From: an uncultured Lachnospiraceae bacterium
Lineage (GTDB): Bacteria > Bacillota > Clostridia > Lachnospirales > Lachnospiraceae
Assembly: GCA_900317505.1 (NCBI GenBank)
Contig: ONHB01000003.1
Location: 62,001 to 126,000 of the forward strand
DNA: 64,000 nt
Reading direction: 5' to 3'
The notes below the pieces were generated by a model. The model did no database searches. It worked only from the letters and a program-made list of their open reading frames with translations, and had not been told where the DNA came from. Made by a program: the position numbers and the translations under genes. Shown in pieces: positions 1 to 9,783 of this stretch (positions are counted from its first letter, which is position 1; every line of letters begins with the position of its first letter).

Positions 1-3000
1 CAATCTTAGATGAGCAATACAATATCCAGTTTTCTGACTACAAAAGGCACTTTGCCAACATTCAGGAGACACTATCTGATCTGTTACAGGAAGCAAGCGC
101 AAAGCTCGGCGATATCACGGTTCATCCGATGATCACAGGCTCCGGCGGACTGACTCTTGCCAACCACCTTGGTGTTCCTTTTACACAGGAGGTTATCGCT
201 GTATCAACAGCACTGACCAAAGAGGCACCCCAGACCGATGTTGCCATTGAGCTTGGTGGCGAGGATGCCAAGATCATATATTTTGAAGGCGGCAATATCG
301 AACAGCGAATGAACGGTATCTGCGCCGGTGGTACCGGTTCTTTTATTGACCAGATGGCGTCCTTACTTCAGACGGACGCAACCGGTCTTAATGAGTATGC
401 CAAAAATTACCAGTCGCTTTATACTATCGCAGCCCGCTGCGGTGTATTTGCCAAAACTGATATCCAGCCCCTGATCAATGACGGTGCTACCAGAGAAGAT
501 CTGTCTGCATCTATTTTTCAGGCGGTTGTCAACCAGACAATTTCCGGCCTTGCCTGCGGTAAGCCAATCCGCGGACACGTGGCCTTTTTAGGCGGTCCTT
601 TACACTTTTTATCTGAATTAAAGGCAGCCTTTATCCGCACCCTGAAGCTGGATGATGAGCACATTGTCTCTCCCGACAATTCCCATCTGTTTGCCGCTAT
701 CGGTTCAGCTCTCAATGCCAAGGAAGATGTATCCTTTGCGCTTTCCGATCTGATAGGTAAATTATCATCCGGCATCAAAATGGAATTTGAAGTAGAACGA
801 CTGGATCCCTTATTTGAGGATGAGGATGACTACAATGCCTTTAGCGCACGTCACAGTCGAAGCCGTGTCGGCACCGGCGATCTCAAAGAATATCAGGGGA
901 ACTGTTATCTTGGAATTGACGCCGGATCCACCACCACAAAGCTTGCGCTGATCGGTGAGGATGGACAGCTTTTGGATTCCTTTTACAGCAGCAACAACGG
1001 CAATCCGTTAGCAACCGCTATCTCTGCCATCTGCGACATCTACCAAAAACTGCCGGCAGGTGCTAAGATCGTACATTCCTGCTCTACCGGATATGGTGAA
1101 GCCCTGATGAAGGCTGCATTCTTACTTGACGAAGGCGAAGTAGAAACCGTAGCACACTACTATGCTGCTGCTTTCTTCTCACCTGATGTAGATTGTATCC
1201 TTGATATCGGTGGTCAGGATATGAAATGTATCAAGATCAAAAATCATACCGTTGACAGTGTACAGCTCAATGAGGCCTGCTCTTCCGGATGCGGTTCCTT
1301 TATTGAGACCTTTGCACATTCCCTCAACTTCAGTGTACAGGATTTTGCCAAGGAAGCTTTATTTGCCAAACATCCGATCGACCTTGGTACCCGTTGTACC
1401 GTATTTATGAATTCCAAGGTAAAACAGGCACAAAAAGAAGGCGCATCCGTATCGGATATCTCCGCTGGACTTGCCTACTCTGTTATCAAAAATGCCCTTT
1501 TCAAGGTTATCAAGGTATCCGATGCATCCGAGCTTGGTAAAAAGATCGTTGTACAGGGCGGAACCTTTTACAATGATGCAGTCCTGCGAAGCTTTGAAAA
1601 GATTGCAGACTGTGAAGCAGTCCGTCCCGACATTGCCGGTATCATGGGAGCCTTCGGAGCTGCCCTGATCGCCAAGGAACGTTATCACGAAAAACAGGAC
1701 GCAGGCTGTCCCGCAGAAAAAGAGACAACCATGCTCTCCTATGAAAAGATCAAATCACTCGAATATACGACCAGCATGGCAAAATGCCGCGGCTGTACCA
1801 ACAACTGCCGTCTGACCATCAACCGTTTCTCCGGCGGCCGTCAGTATATATCTGGCAACCGTTGTGAAAAAGGTATCGGCAAGGAGAAAAATGCCAACCA
1901 CCTGCCCAACTTATTCGAATACAAAAACCAGAGATATTTTGATTATGAACCTCTGAGTGCAGATATGGCTACACGTGGCGAGGTCGGTATTCCCCGTGTC
2001 CTCAATATGTATGAAAACTATCCATTCTGGTTTACATTTTTCACAAAATTAAAATACCGTGTCGTGCTCTCTCCGCAGTCCACACACAAGATTTATGAGC
2101 TTGGAATCGAATCCATCCCCAGTGAATCAGAGTGTTACCCTGCCAAGCTGGCACACGGACATGTCACATGGCTGATCCGTCAGGGTGTAAAATACATCTT
2201 CTATCCGGCTCTGTTTTATGAGCGTGAGGAAGTGGAAGGTGCTACCAACCATTACAACTGTCCGATCGTTACCTCTTATTCGGAAAACATCAAAAACAAT
2301 GTAGAGGAAATCAACCGCGGCGACATCAAGTTCCAGAATCCATTTATGAGCTTCCGCGACGAAGAGACCATTTTACAGGGTCTTAGGGATACCTTTTCCG
2401 ATATTCCGCTGTCTGAATTAAAAGAAGCCATCCACGCCGGATTTACTGAGCTTGCCAATGCCCGTGAGGACATGCGCAAAAAGGGTGAGGAAACCCTGCA
2501 GTATTTAAAAGATACCGGCAGGCGAGGCATTGTACTGGCCGGCCGTCCTTATCATATTGATCCCGAAATCAACCATGGTATTCCGGAACTGATCAATTCC
2601 TATGATATTGCCGTACTGACCGAGGACAGCATCTCACATCTGGGCAAACCGGAACGTCCGCTTATCGTATCTGACCAGTGGATGTACCATTCCAGACTCT
2701 ATGCTGCAGCTGCTTTTGTACGCACACAGGACAATCTGGATCTGATCCAGCTCAACTCCTTTGGCTGCGGTCTGGATGCCGTTACAACCGATCAGGTCAA
2801 TGATATCCTTTCCGGCTCCGGCAAGATCTATACCTGCTTAAAGATCGATGAGGTCAATAACTTAGGTGCTGCCAGAATCCGTGTCAGATCCCTGATTGCG
2901 GCTCTCCGTGTCAAGGAGCAGAAAAAAGAAAAACGTGAGATCCACTCAACAGCCATGAACCGTGTGGTCTTTACCGAGGAAATGCGCAAGGATTATACCA

Positions 3001-4205
3001 TCCTGTGTCCTCAGATGTCTCCGATCCACTTTGATGTCATGCAGCCGGCCTTTGCCGCAGGCGGATATCATTTTGAGGTTATCCCGGAAAACAACAGACA
3101 TGCTGTTGATACCGGATTAAAATATGTCAACAACGATGCCTGCTATCCTTCCCTGATCGTGGTAGGCCAGATCATGAATGCATTAAATTCCGGTCGTTAT
3201 GACCTGAATAAGGTTGCTGTCATGATCACACAGACCGGTGGTGGATGCCGTGCGACCAACTATATCGGATTTATCCGAAGAGCCTTAGCCAAGGCTAACA
3301 TGGAACAGATCCCGGTTATCTCCCTCAACCTCAACGGCATCGAGACCAATCCTGGATTTAAGCTCGACCTCAATTTAGGTCTCCGTGTCGCATATGCCGG
3401 TGTATTCGGCGATTTATTCATGCGCTGTCTCTACCGTATGCGTCCTTATGAAAAAGTAAAGGGTGAGGCCAATGCCGTTCACGAAAAATGGCTCAAACGC
3501 TGTCAGGCCTTTGTCAGCAGCAAGCATCCATCCTTCTTTACTTACCGCAAGATGTGCCGTGAGATTGTCGAAGATTTTGACCGCATTCCGATTACGGATG
3601 AGAAAAAGCCACGTGTCGGAATCGTCGGAGAGATTTTGGTTAAATTCTTGCCGGAGGCCAACAACCATCTGGCTGACCTTCTGGAATCAGAAGGCGCCGA
3701 AGCCGTATGTCCGGATCTGACCGACTTTTTGATGTACTGCTTCTACAACCAGATATACAAGGCTAAACACCTGGGTACCTCCAAAAAATCAGCCCGCAAT
3801 GCCCGACTTGGTATTTATGCGGTTGACTACTTCCGTGGTGCCGGTATCAAGGCCTTAAAGAAGAGCAAACACTTTGACCTGCCGGCCAATATCTTTACTC
3901 TGGTTGATTATGCCAAGGATATTGTTTCCATCGGTAACCAGACCGGTGAAGGCTGGTTCTTAACCGGTGAAATGCTGGAGCTGATCCATTCCGGCACACC
4001 CAATATCGTATGTACACAGCCCTTCGGCTGTCTGCCCAACCACATTGTAGGTAAAGGTGTTATCAAAGAGCTCCGCAGACAGTATCCGTCAAGTAATATC
4101 GTGGCCATCGATTACGATCCGGGTGCCAGTGAGGTTAATCAGTTAAACCGTATCAAGCTGATGCTCTCTACTGCATTTAAAAACCTCAATCAGGAAAATA
4201 AATAA
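1..4205 (+). CDS. 2-hydroxyacyl-CoA dehydratase activase-like protein (BadF/HgdC ATPase family), 5' truncated
   Basis: The frame is open from the first bases of the window, so the true start lies upstream and the ATG at 129 is internal. The visible part carries the end of one ASKHA-type ATPase domain, with an iron-sulphur cysteine motif ([10 protein letters not shown], near 318-347). A second, complete ATPase domain begins near 903 ([11 protein letters not shown]), with its own cysteine pair ([10 protein letters not shown], near 1273-1302). A cysteine-rich DUF2229-type segment starts near 1740 and a dehydratase D-subunit-like region runs to the stop. HgdC-type activases are homodimers that use ATP to inject an electron into 2-hydroxyacyl-CoA dehydratases. 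Here two ATPase domains sit in one chain, the layout of the long activase homologues common in Clostridia. Their substrate is mostly unknown, and no dehydratase subunit genes are visible nearby. A strong terminator follows the stop. Confidence 0.88.
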   Translation, partial: ILDEQYNIQFSDYKRHFANIQETLSDLLQEASAKLGDITVHPMITGSGGLTLANHLGVPFTQEVIAVSTALTKEAPQTDVAIELGGEDAKIIYFEGGNIEQRMNGICAGGTGSFIDQMASLLQTDATGLNEYAKNYQSLYTIAARCGVFAKTDIQPLINDGATREDLSASIFQAVVNQTISGLACGKPIRGHVAFLGGPLHFLSELKAAFIRTLKLDDEHIVSPDNSHLFAAIGSALNAKEDVSFALSDLIGKLSSGIKMEFEVERLDPLFEDEDDYNAFSARHSRSRVGTGDLKEYQGNCYLGIDAGSTTTKLALIGEDGQLLDSFYSSNNGNPLATAISAICDIYQKLPAGAKIVHSCSTGYGEALMKAAFLLDEGEVETVAHYYAAAFFSPDVDCILDIGGQDMKCIKIKNHTVDSVQLNEACSSGCGSFIETFAHSLNFSVQDFAKEALFAKHPIDLGTRCTVFMNSKVKQAQKEGASVSDISAGLAYSVIKNALFKVIKVSDASELGKKIVVQGGTFYNDAVLRSFEKIADCEAVRPDIAGIMGAFGAALIAKERYHEKQDAGCPAEKETTMLSYEKIKSLEYTTSMAKCRGCTNNCRLTINRFSGGRQYISGNRCEKGIGKEKNANHLPNLFEYKNQRYFDYEPLSADMATRGEVGIPRVLNMYENYPFWFTFFTKLKYRVVLSPQSTHKIYELGIESIPSESECYPAKLAHGHVTWLIRQGVKYIFYPALFYEREEVEGATNHYNCPIVTSYSENIKNNVEEINRGDIKFQNPFMSFRDEETILQGLRDTFSDIPLSELKEAIHAGFTELANAREDMRKKGEETLQYLKDTGRRGIVLAGRPYHIDPEINHGIPELINSYDIAVLTEDSISHLGKPERPLIVSDQWMYHSRLYAAAAFVRTQDNLDLIQLNSFGCGLDAVTTDQVNDILSGSGKIYTCLKIDEVNNLGAARIRVRSLIAALRVKEQKKEKREIHSTAMNRVVFTEEMRKDYTILCPQMSPIHFDVMQPAFAAGGYHFEVIPENNRHAVDTGLKYVNNDACYPSLIVVGQIMNALNSGRYDLNKVAVMITQTGGGCRATNYIGFIRRALAKANMEQIPVISLNLNGIETNPGFKLDLNLGLRVAYAGVFGDLFMRCLYRMRPYEKVKGEANAVHEKWLKRCQAFVSSKHPSFFTYRKMCREIVEDFDRIPITDEKKPRVGIVGEILVKFLPEANNHLADLLESEGAEAVCPDLTDFLMYCFYNQIYKAKHLGTSKKSARNARLGIYAVDYFRGAGIKALKKSKHFDLPANIFTLVDYAKDIVSIGNQTGEGWFLTGEMLELIHSGTPNIVCTQPFGCLPNHIVGKGVIKELRRQYPSSNIVAIDYDPGASEVNQLNRIKLMLSTAFKNLNQENK

Positions 4206-4236
4206 TCCAGTGTTCTAATGTTCTAAAATACACAAC

Positions 4237-4275
4237 AAAAAAATGTATCTTCCGGTTTGGAAGATACATTTTTTA
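4237..4275 (+). terminator. Rho-independent terminator after the activase gene
   Basis: A stem of ATGTATCTTCC and GGAAGATACAT closes a short GTTT-type loop and is flanked by A and T runs. The T run on the plus strand lies 70 bases after the stop codon. The remaining AT-rich gap to the galE stop (4276-4431) shows nothing else I recognise. Confidence 0.85.
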
Positions 4276-4431
4276 TATTTCATCATTTAGATTATTTACC
4301 AAAATATCTTAATTAGAATCTTAGAATCGTCTTATTAAAATCATTTTTATTGAGATCAACTCATCAATCTTATTTTATTAAGATAAATTTATTAAGACCA
4401 CCTGATTTCAATCCTATGACAAAATCTATTA

Positions 4432-5448
4432 TCATGCATTGTCCTGACTGCCAAAGTATTTCTGGGTAAAATTCCAGGAATCCTTGCACATACGCTCTAA
4501 ATCATATTGAGCTTCCCAGCCAAGTTCATTTTTGGCTTTATCCGGGTTGGCATAGCAGGTAGCAATATCACCGGCACGTCTTGGCTTGATCTCATAAGGG
4601 ATCGTAACACCATTCGCCTTTTCAAATGCTTTTACAATATCCAGTACAGAATATCCTTTTCCGGTTCCCAAATTGTAAATATTGACACCTGTAGAATTTA
4701 CAACCTTATTGAGGGCATTGACATGTCCCTTTGCCAGATCCACAACATGGATATAATCTCTGACGCCCGTGCCATCCGGTGTATCGTAGTCATTGCCAAA
4801 GACACCGAGCTTTTCCAGTCTGCCGATGGCAACCTGGGTGATATAAGGCATCAGGTTGTTGGGGATGCCGTTTGGAACCTCTCCGATCAGTCCGCTTTCA
4901 TGCGCACCGATGGGATTGAAATAACGAAGCAGTACAACGCTCCATTCCGGATCCGGTACACACAGATCGCTTAAGATACGCTCCAGAAACAATTTGGTCG
5001 TGCCGTACGGATTGGTCGTACTGAGCGGGAAATCCTCTGTGATCGGTACAGTCTTGGGAGAACCGTAAACGGTTGCCGAAGAACTGAAGATAATCCTCTT
5101 GCATCCATATTCTGCCATGAGTTCGCATAAATTCATCGTACCGGTCAGATTGTTCTGATAATATTCCAAAGGCTTCTGGACTGATTCTCCGACTGCCTTT
5201 AATCCTGCAAAATGAATGACCGCATCAAATTTGTGTTCTTCAAAGATCGGTCTTAACTCTTCCTTGTGAAGCATATCCGCCTCATAAAAAACAACCTTTT
5301 TGCCGGATATCTTTTCGATCTTATCTACAACATCCCTTTTGGAATTGTATAGATTGTCAAAGATGACAACCTCATATCCTTTTTCTAAAAGCTCTACACA
5401 AGTGTGGGAACCAATAAAGCCGGTTCCTCCGGTAACCAATACTTTCAT
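4432..5448 (-). CDS. galE: UDP-glucose 4-epimerase
   Basis: It interconverts UDP-glucose and UDP-galactose in the cytoplasm (Leloir pathway and supply of galactosyl donors for surface glycans). The 338 residues match the usual family length. The N-terminal NAD site GGTGFIG is at residues 7-13, the serine of FSSSATVYG is near 124, and the catalytic YxxxK pair is Y148/K152 (NPYGTTK). The start has a clear AGGAGG site 5-6 bases upstream. It lies 19 bases after the DUF2225 gene on the same strand, so the two are probably co-transcribed. No galK or galT is visible. Confidence 0.95.
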   Translation of the reverse strand: MKVLVTGGTGFIGSHTCVELLEKGYEVVIFDNLYNSKRDVVDKIEKISGKKVVFYEADMLHKEELRPIFEEHKFDAVIHFAGLKAVGESVQKPLEYYQNNLTGTMNLCELMAEYGCKRIIFSSSATVYGSPKTVPITEDFPLSTTNPYGTTKLFLERILSDLCVPDPEWSVVLLRYFNPIGAHESGLIGEVPNGIPNNLMPYITQVAIGRLEKLGVFGNDYDTPDGTGVRDYIHVVDLAKGHVNALNKVVNSTGVNIYNLGTGKGYSVLDIVKAFEKANGVTIPYEIKPRRAGDIATCYANPDKAKNELGWEAQYDLERMCKDSWNFTQKYFGSQDNA

Positions 5449-5467
5449 CTTTTTCCTCCTGAAGGTA

Positions 5468-6121
5468 CTATTGCTGTACTACAACATCTTCCAGCCTATA
5501 GCACTTTTTATCGCGCTCTTTTGCTTTTTTGATCTGGAAATCACAGACTGCCCGGTCTTTGGAATCCTCGAAAGCACAATTACTGGCAAACTCTGCCACC
5601 TCATCGTACATACCGCTTCTTCTTAGGATATCCAGAATACGGAGCATAAAATCCGGCAGTTCCCGTCTGGATAACATCGAACCGTCAACTTCATTGTAGC
5701 ACTTTAGGGCACGCTTTCTGCATACGATTGCAAGAGCATCCATCCGCTCATCATCACACGCCCATGCAGCACACAAAAAATAATCTCCTGCTTTGCGGTA
5801 ATCTCCGCAATGCTTGTAAATCAGTGCGATTCTGACAAAGCGCTTGGCCAGTTCGGGAAGTCCTGCAATATTGCCACAATTCACATATTCCTTGGAATCA
5901 ATGAATTTTTCTTCGTATTCGGGCATCTTTTCTGATGTCGAAAAAACATTGCGGCAATAATCACATTTTTTGATCCATAAAGGCATGGCACTACGGCGTA
6001 CCTCTGCAGGCCTGAAATCCAGATCCGGACCACCCTGCTGGGATCCCATGGCAAGATAGGTGACCTCATTGACCCTGCCACAGATATTGCACTTCATGCT
6101 TTTTACATCAAACTTAGACAT
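5468..6121 (-). CDS. DUF2225 family protein with a zinc-ribbon-like N-terminus
   Basis: The protein has 217 residues from the ATG at 6121. That start is preferred over the one at 6136 because a GGAGG site lies 8-9 bases upstream of it. Near the N-terminus are two CxxC pairs, CNIC (residues 11-14) and CDYC, which would bind a metal. The rest is alpha-helical, with TPR-like stretches rich in A, Y and K. DUF2225 proteins are widespread in Clostridia and have no firm function. It precedes galE closely, but the link may only be transcriptional. Confidence 0.7.
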   Translation of the reverse strand: MSKFDVKSMKCNICGRVNEVTYLAMGSQQGGPDLDFRPAEVRRSAMPLWIKKCDYCRNVFSTSEKMPEYEEKFIDSKEYVNCGNIAGLPELAKRFVRIALIYKHCGDYRKAGDYFLCAAWACDDERMDALAIVCRKRALKCYNEVDGSMLSRRELPDFMLRILDILRRSGMYDEVAEFASNCAFEDSKDRAVCDFQIKKAKERDKKCYRLEDVVVQQ

Positions 6122-6234
6122 TCTTTCGTCCTCCAAACCAATCTATCGTATCTATTATACCATTTATTGACATATTTATCCATACAGGCGGTTTCAGATT
6201 TTGCGATAAATTGTATATTTTGGGATACCGTATC

Positions 6235-6447
6235 TTAGGACTGCACACCGCCGTATTCATATCCGAGCTCTTCGATCACTTCTTTGATCTTGTTTTCATC
6301 CGGCTTGGATGCACAGGTCATGGTTACTGTATTTTTTTCGTGATCTGCTACAACGCTCTCGATACCATCCATCTTTTCAAGTGCTTTTTTTACGGTTGCT
6401 TCACAATGTCCGCACATCATACCTTTTACTTCAATTACTTCTATCAT
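6235..6447 (-). CDS. Possible nested copZ: internal start giving a free 70-residue copper chaperone
   Basis: Codon 780 of copA is ATG at 6447-6445. AGGAG lies at 6461-6457, leaving a nine-base spacer, which is close to ideal. The product would be exactly one heavy-metal domain of 70 residues (MIEVIEVKGMMCGHC at its start), the normal size of CopZ. Known: CopZ delivers Cu(I) to CopA and CsoR, and E. coli copA makes a free chaperone-like product by frameshifting. Inference: here the same outcome would be reached by internal initiation. The purine-rich linker could produce a chance Shine-Dalgarno, so this stays tentative. Confidence 0.4.
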   Translation of the reverse strand: MIEVIEVKGMMCGHCEATVKKALEKMDGIESVVADHEKNTVTMTCASKPDENKIKEVIEELGYEYGGVQS

Positions 6448-8784
6448 AGTCTGGTTCTCCTTTTCCTCTTCCATTTCTTTTTTCATTTCATTTTTATTTT
6501 TTCTGATTTTATCATGTCTGCTGTCATACAATGCACAGAAATTGAGACGTAATGCATTGGTCACTACGCAGAAGCTTGATAAGCTCATCGCTGCGGCTGC
6601 AAACATCGGATTTAATTCCCAATGGAATAAAGGTGTAAACACACCGGCTGCCAGAGGAATACCGATCGTATTGTATATAAATGCCCAAAACAGGTTTTCA
6701 TGAATATTGCGTAGCGTAGAACGGCTCAGACGGATTGCAGCAGGCACATCTACCAGTGTATCCTTCATCAATACGATATCTGCTGCATCGATCGCCACAT
6801 CAGTTCCGGCTCCGATCGCAATACCGACATCTGCACTTGTAAGAGCCGGTGCATCATTGATACCGTCTCCGACCATGGCAACCTTGCCGATCTTCTGGTA
6901 TTTCTTTACAACCGCTTCCTTGCCGTCGGGCAATACATCTGCGATCACTTCATTCACGCCGGCAGCTCTTCCGATCGCCTTTGCGGTATTTTCATGGTCA
7001 CCGGTCAGCATCACAACCCTGATGCCCATTCCCTTCAATTCGGAAACAGCCTTTGCTCCATCCTCTTTGATAACATCAGCTACTGCTATCATACCAAGAA
7101 GCTTTGCTTCCTTCCAGAAAAACATAACGGTCTTTCCATCCTTGGCATAGTCCTCATACTGTGCCTTGACATCTGCGGAAAGTGATAAAAACTGCTTGGC
7201 GTAATTTTCATTTCCTCCATAGCATGCCACACCAACGACCGTACCGGATACACCGTTTCCGGGTTTATTTTCAAAGTCAGTTACCTGATATTCCTTTACT
7301 CCGTTCTGCTTTGCATATTCCTTGATCGCACCTGCCAAAGGATGCTCACTGTACTGCTCCAATGAGTAAGCCACTGCTAACAATTCTTCCTGCGCCACAT
7401 CCTCTATCGCCTGTATATCAGTCACTTTCGGCTTACCAATCGTGATCGTACCGGTCTTGTCCATGATCACAATATCTGTTTTACCGGCACTTTCCAATGA
7501 AGCCGCTGTCTTAAACAGGATACCGTTTTTGGCACCGACACCGTTACCGACCATGATCGCAACCGGTGTGGCAAGTCCCAATGCACACGGACAGCTGATA
7601 ACAAGGACTGCAATCCCTCTTGCCAGTGCATGTCCGATCGGATGTCCTGCCAAGAGCCAGCAGATCACGGTAACGGCTGCAATTCCCAATACTGCCGGAA
7701 CAAATATTCCGGATACCTTATCTGCTATTTTTGCAATCGGAGCCTTGGTTGCCGCTGCATCGGAAACCATCTGGATGATCTGTGAAAATGTGGTATCCTC
7801 TCCAACTCTCGTAGCCTCACACTTTAAAAAACCGGACTGGTTGATGGTGGCAGCCGATACCTTATCACCGGGTGCCTTATCAACCGGAATACTTTCGCCG
7901 GTCAGGGACGATTCATTTACCGCACTCTTTCCTTCTTTGACAACACCATCTGCCGGAATAGCTTCTCCGGGCTTTACCAAAAAACAGTCGCCGATAGCCA
8001 GCTCATCCGCTGCCACCTCGACCTCTTCTCCGTCTCTTAACAGGATAGCGGTCTTTGGCGTAATTTTCATAAGACTTTTTAATGCATCCGTAGTCTTTCC
8101 TTTGGAATAAGATTCCAGCATTTTTCCAACAGTGATCAGCGTCAGGATAGTCGCAGCCGATTCAAAATAAAATGCATCCATATGCTGCATATCCATGGCT
8201 TCGCCATGTCCCTGTGATCCGGTCATACCAAATAAAACGACGGTACTGTACACAAAGGCTGCACCGGATCCCAATGCTACCAGCGTATCCATGGAAGGAG
8301 CCTTGTGAAGCAGGGATTTAAAACCACTGATAAAAAAGCGCTGGTTGATGACCATGATAATCACGGTCAATAATAACTGCAATAATCCCATACCGACGGG
8401 ATTGTTATCCACGAAAGCCGGTAACGGCCATCCAAACAACATATTTCCCATGGAAAAATACATGAGGATCAGCCAGAATATCAAGGATGCGATCAGACGT
8501 TTCTTCATCCTGGGTGTTTCTGTATCTTTCAGTGCATCCTCCGCACCGGCTCCTGATCCCGAATGTCCGGAGGATGCTCCGCGTCTTTCTTTTTTCTCGG
8601 CATGATAGCCGGCATTTGTAACAGCCTCAATAATCGCCTCCGGGCTGGCTGTTCCTGTTACTCCCATGGAATTGGTCAAAAGGCTCACGGAGCAGCTTTC
8701 AACGCCCTCTACAGCCTTGACCGCCTTTTCCACACGGTTTGAACAAGCTGCACAGCTCATTCCCGTAACTGTATATTGATCCAT
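6235..8784 (-). CDS. copA: Copper-translocating P1B-type ATPase with a C-terminal CopZ-like domain
   Basis: A membrane ATPase that exports Cu(I). Order of parts: N-terminal heavy-metal domain (GMSCAAC, C11/C14), linker, eight expected membrane helices, actuator domain with TGES near 295-298, the CPC metal motif in helix 6 (398-400), the phosphorylated aspartate of DKTGT (D442), and the hinge motif GDGINDAP. A lysine/glutamate-rich linker then leads to a second heavy-metal domain (GMMCGHC, C791/C794) at the extreme C-terminus. Most bacterial CopA proteins carry these domains only at the N-terminus, and CopZ is usually a separate gene of about 70 residues. The C-terminal 70 residues start at an in-frame ATG with its own Shine-Dalgarno (see the nested entry). 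The gene follows csoR on the same strand. Its start has GGAG nine bases upstream. Confidence 0.95.
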   Translation of the reverse strand: MDQYTVTGMSCAACSNRVEKAVKAVEGVESCSVSLLTNSMGVTGTASPEAIIEAVTNAGYHAEKKERRGASSGHSGSGAGAEDALKDTETPRMKKRLIASLIFWLILMYFSMGNMLFGWPLPAFVDNNPVGMGLLQLLLTVIIMVINQRFFISGFKSLLHKAPSMDTLVALGSGAAFVYSTVVLFGMTGSQGHGEAMDMQHMDAFYFESAATILTLITVGKMLESYSKGKTTDALKSLMKITPKTAILLRDGEEVEVAADELAIGDCFLVKPGEAIPADGVVKEGKSAVNESSLTGESIPVDKAPGDKVSAATINQSGFLKCEATRVGEDTTFSQIIQMVSDAAATKAPIAKIADKVSGIFVPAVLGIAAVTVICWLLAGHPIGHALARGIAVLVISCPCALGLATPVAIMVGNGVGAKNGILFKTAASLESAGKTDIVIMDKTGTITIGKPKVTDIQAIEDVAQEELLAVAYSLEQYSEHPLAGAIKEYAKQNGVKEYQVTDFENKPGNGVSGTVVGVACYGGNENYAKQFLSLSADVKAQYEDYAKDGKTVMFFWKEAKLLGMIAVADVIKEDGAKAVSELKGMGIRVVMLTGDHENTAKAIGRAAGVNEVIADVLPDGKEAVVKKYQKIGKVAMVGDGINDAPALTSADVGIAIGAGTDVAIDAADIVLMKDTLVDVPAAIRLSRSTLRNIHENLFWAFIYNTIGIPLAAGVFTPLFHWELNPMFAAAAMSLSSFCVVTNALRLNFCALYDSRHDKIRKNKNEMKKEMEEEKENQTMIEVIEVKGMMCGHCEATVKKALEKMDGIESVVADHEKNTVTMTCASKPDENKIKEVIEELGYEYGGVQS

Positions 8785-8822
8785 TTTTATTCACTCCATT
8801 TCTTATTTATCTATCTATATAG

Positions 8823-8837
8823 TACCCTTACCGGGTA
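8823..8837 (-). promoter_or_regulatory. Possible second CsoR operator between csoR and copA
   Basis: An inverted repeat TACCC-ttacc-GGGTA sits in the gap between the csoR stop and the copA start. It shares the TACCC/GGGTA arms with the operator in front of csoR, but with a shorter match and a different spacer. It could give copA separate copper control or simply be a weak hairpin. Confidence 0.35.
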
Positions 8838-8838
8838 T

Positions 8839-9147
8839 CTATTTCATAACCTTCTGCAAGGTTTCAACCAGTTCATCAACGGTGTCCATTTTGCCTTCCA
8901 AAATATCCTGTGTCACACAGGTCTTGATATGATTCTCCAGAAGCACTTTATTGAAACTGTTTAAAGCAGCTCTTACCGCTGAAACCTGTATCAAAATATC
9001 CGTACAATACGAATCTTTTTCTACCATTCCTTTGATTCCCCTGATCTGACCTTCGATCCGGTTCAGTCGACTGATCAGATCCTTATATTCAGTTTCACCT
9101 CTTTCCTTTTTTTTATGTGAACAGCATGATGTTTTCTCTTCTGACAT
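8839..9147 (-). CDS. csoR: CsoR-family copper-sensing transcriptional repressor
   Basis: A cytoplasmic all-alpha repressor that leaves DNA when it binds Cu(I). It has 102 residues from the ATG at 9147, chosen because GGGAG lies about seven bases upstream; the upstream in-frame region overlaps the promoter and operator. The Cu(I) ligands expected of the family are present: C48 (DSYCTD), H73 and C77 (ENHIKTC). The N-terminus has an extra CC pair and histidines that may also touch metal. It is transcribed ahead of copA, and a TACCCC/GGGGTA operator sits in its own promoter, so the operon is probably autoregulated. Confidence 0.92.
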   Translation of the reverse strand: MSEEKTSCCSHKKKERGETEYKDLISRLNRIEGQIRGIKGMVEKDSYCTDILIQVSAVRAALNSFNKVLLENHIKTCVTQDILEGKMDTVDELVETLQKVMK

Positions 9148-9183
9148 GCATTTCTCCCTTTCTGTTTGGTTTTTACATTCTGT

Positions 9184-9212
9184 ATGATATACCCCCATGG
9201 GGTATATTGCAA
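9184..9212 (-). promoter_or_regulatory. csoR-copA promoter with CsoR operator
   Basis: On the minus strand, TTGCAA (9212-9207) and TATCAT (9189-9184) are 17 bases apart. The spacer is filled by an inverted repeat with nine-base arms ATATACCCC and GGGGTATAT (9187-9207). G/C runs flanked by TA repeats are the typical CsoR operator. A repressor bound here would block RNA polymerase directly. Confidence 0.8.
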
Positions 9213-9389
9213 GCGTAATTTTATTATTGAAAAAATTTTTCAGATATATTATATATTTTCTTTTTTCTAATTCATTATAGGTTTTATTAAATTCCAATTA
9301 TTTTCATGCGTAAAAAAACAAAATACTGCAATATTCACAGTTTATTTCAGAAATCGGCAGTTTTATATGGCATGTGTGACAAAAACTGT

Positions 9390-9395
9390 GTATAA
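9390..9395 (+). promoter_or_regulatory. Possible -10 element for the small gene at 9488
   Basis: A perfect TATAAT lies about 90 bases before the ATG at 9488, with no good -35 match at the usual distance. The leader that follows contains a small hairpin, GTTGC-tatca-GCAAC (9458-9472). Confidence 0.4.
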
Positions 9396-9487
9396 TGGAT
9401 TTATACAATATAATAAAAAGAAGGTATGAAAGATTAGGGGACTTTCATAACTCTTTTTGTTGCTATCAGCAACAGAATGGAGAAAAA

Positions 9488-9691
9488 ATGGAAAAAATCA
9501 AATTATCCGACCTCATTGGGGCCGGAACAGTTTCTGTCGCACAGGAGGTTGCCATTTACATTGAAAGCTTTTCCCGTGTAGCTGCATTTGAAGGTCGCTC
9601 AATGGATATCCCTGATGGATACAAAAATTTTGTTGTAAACGGCGTTGCTGCTGAAAACAACATATTAAAAATACGTGTTACACTTTTTTAA
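9488..9691 (+). CDS. Small hypothetical protein (67 residues)
   Basis: I do not recognise this protein. The ATG at 9488 is preferred over 9395 because GGAG lies eight bases upstream, whereas the earlier ATG would fall at the probable transcription start. The product begins MEKIKLSDLIGAG and has no membrane segment or cysteine cluster. A strong terminator follows 17 bases after the stop, which supports a real transcription unit. Confidence 0.5.
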   Translation: MEKIKLSDLIGAGTVSVAQEVAIYIESFSRVAAFEGRSMDIPDGYKNFVVNGVAAENNILKIRVTLF

Positions 9692-9708
9692 TATCAGACA
9701 GTCGAAGC

Positions 9709-9745
9709 AAAATAAAAAGAGGCAGGTCATGCCTCTTTTTATTTT
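9709..9745. terminator. Bidirectional Rho-independent terminator
   Basis: A 16-base stem, AAAATAAAAAGAGGCA with its complement, closes a five-base loop. It has T runs on both strands. It separates the plus-strand small gene from the minus-strand diguanylate cyclase, which ends at 9784. Confidence 0.9.
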
Positions 9746-9783
9746 GTCATTCTGACGATTTATTGTATGAACTGCTATCCGCA

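Noticed and set aside
7442-8110. 222-codon open frame on the plus strand inside copA
   Set aside because: It is the antisense shadow of a strongly supported gene, with no ribosome binding site or family motif; the same applies to the other long antisense frames in galE, the gpJ-like genes and ligA.
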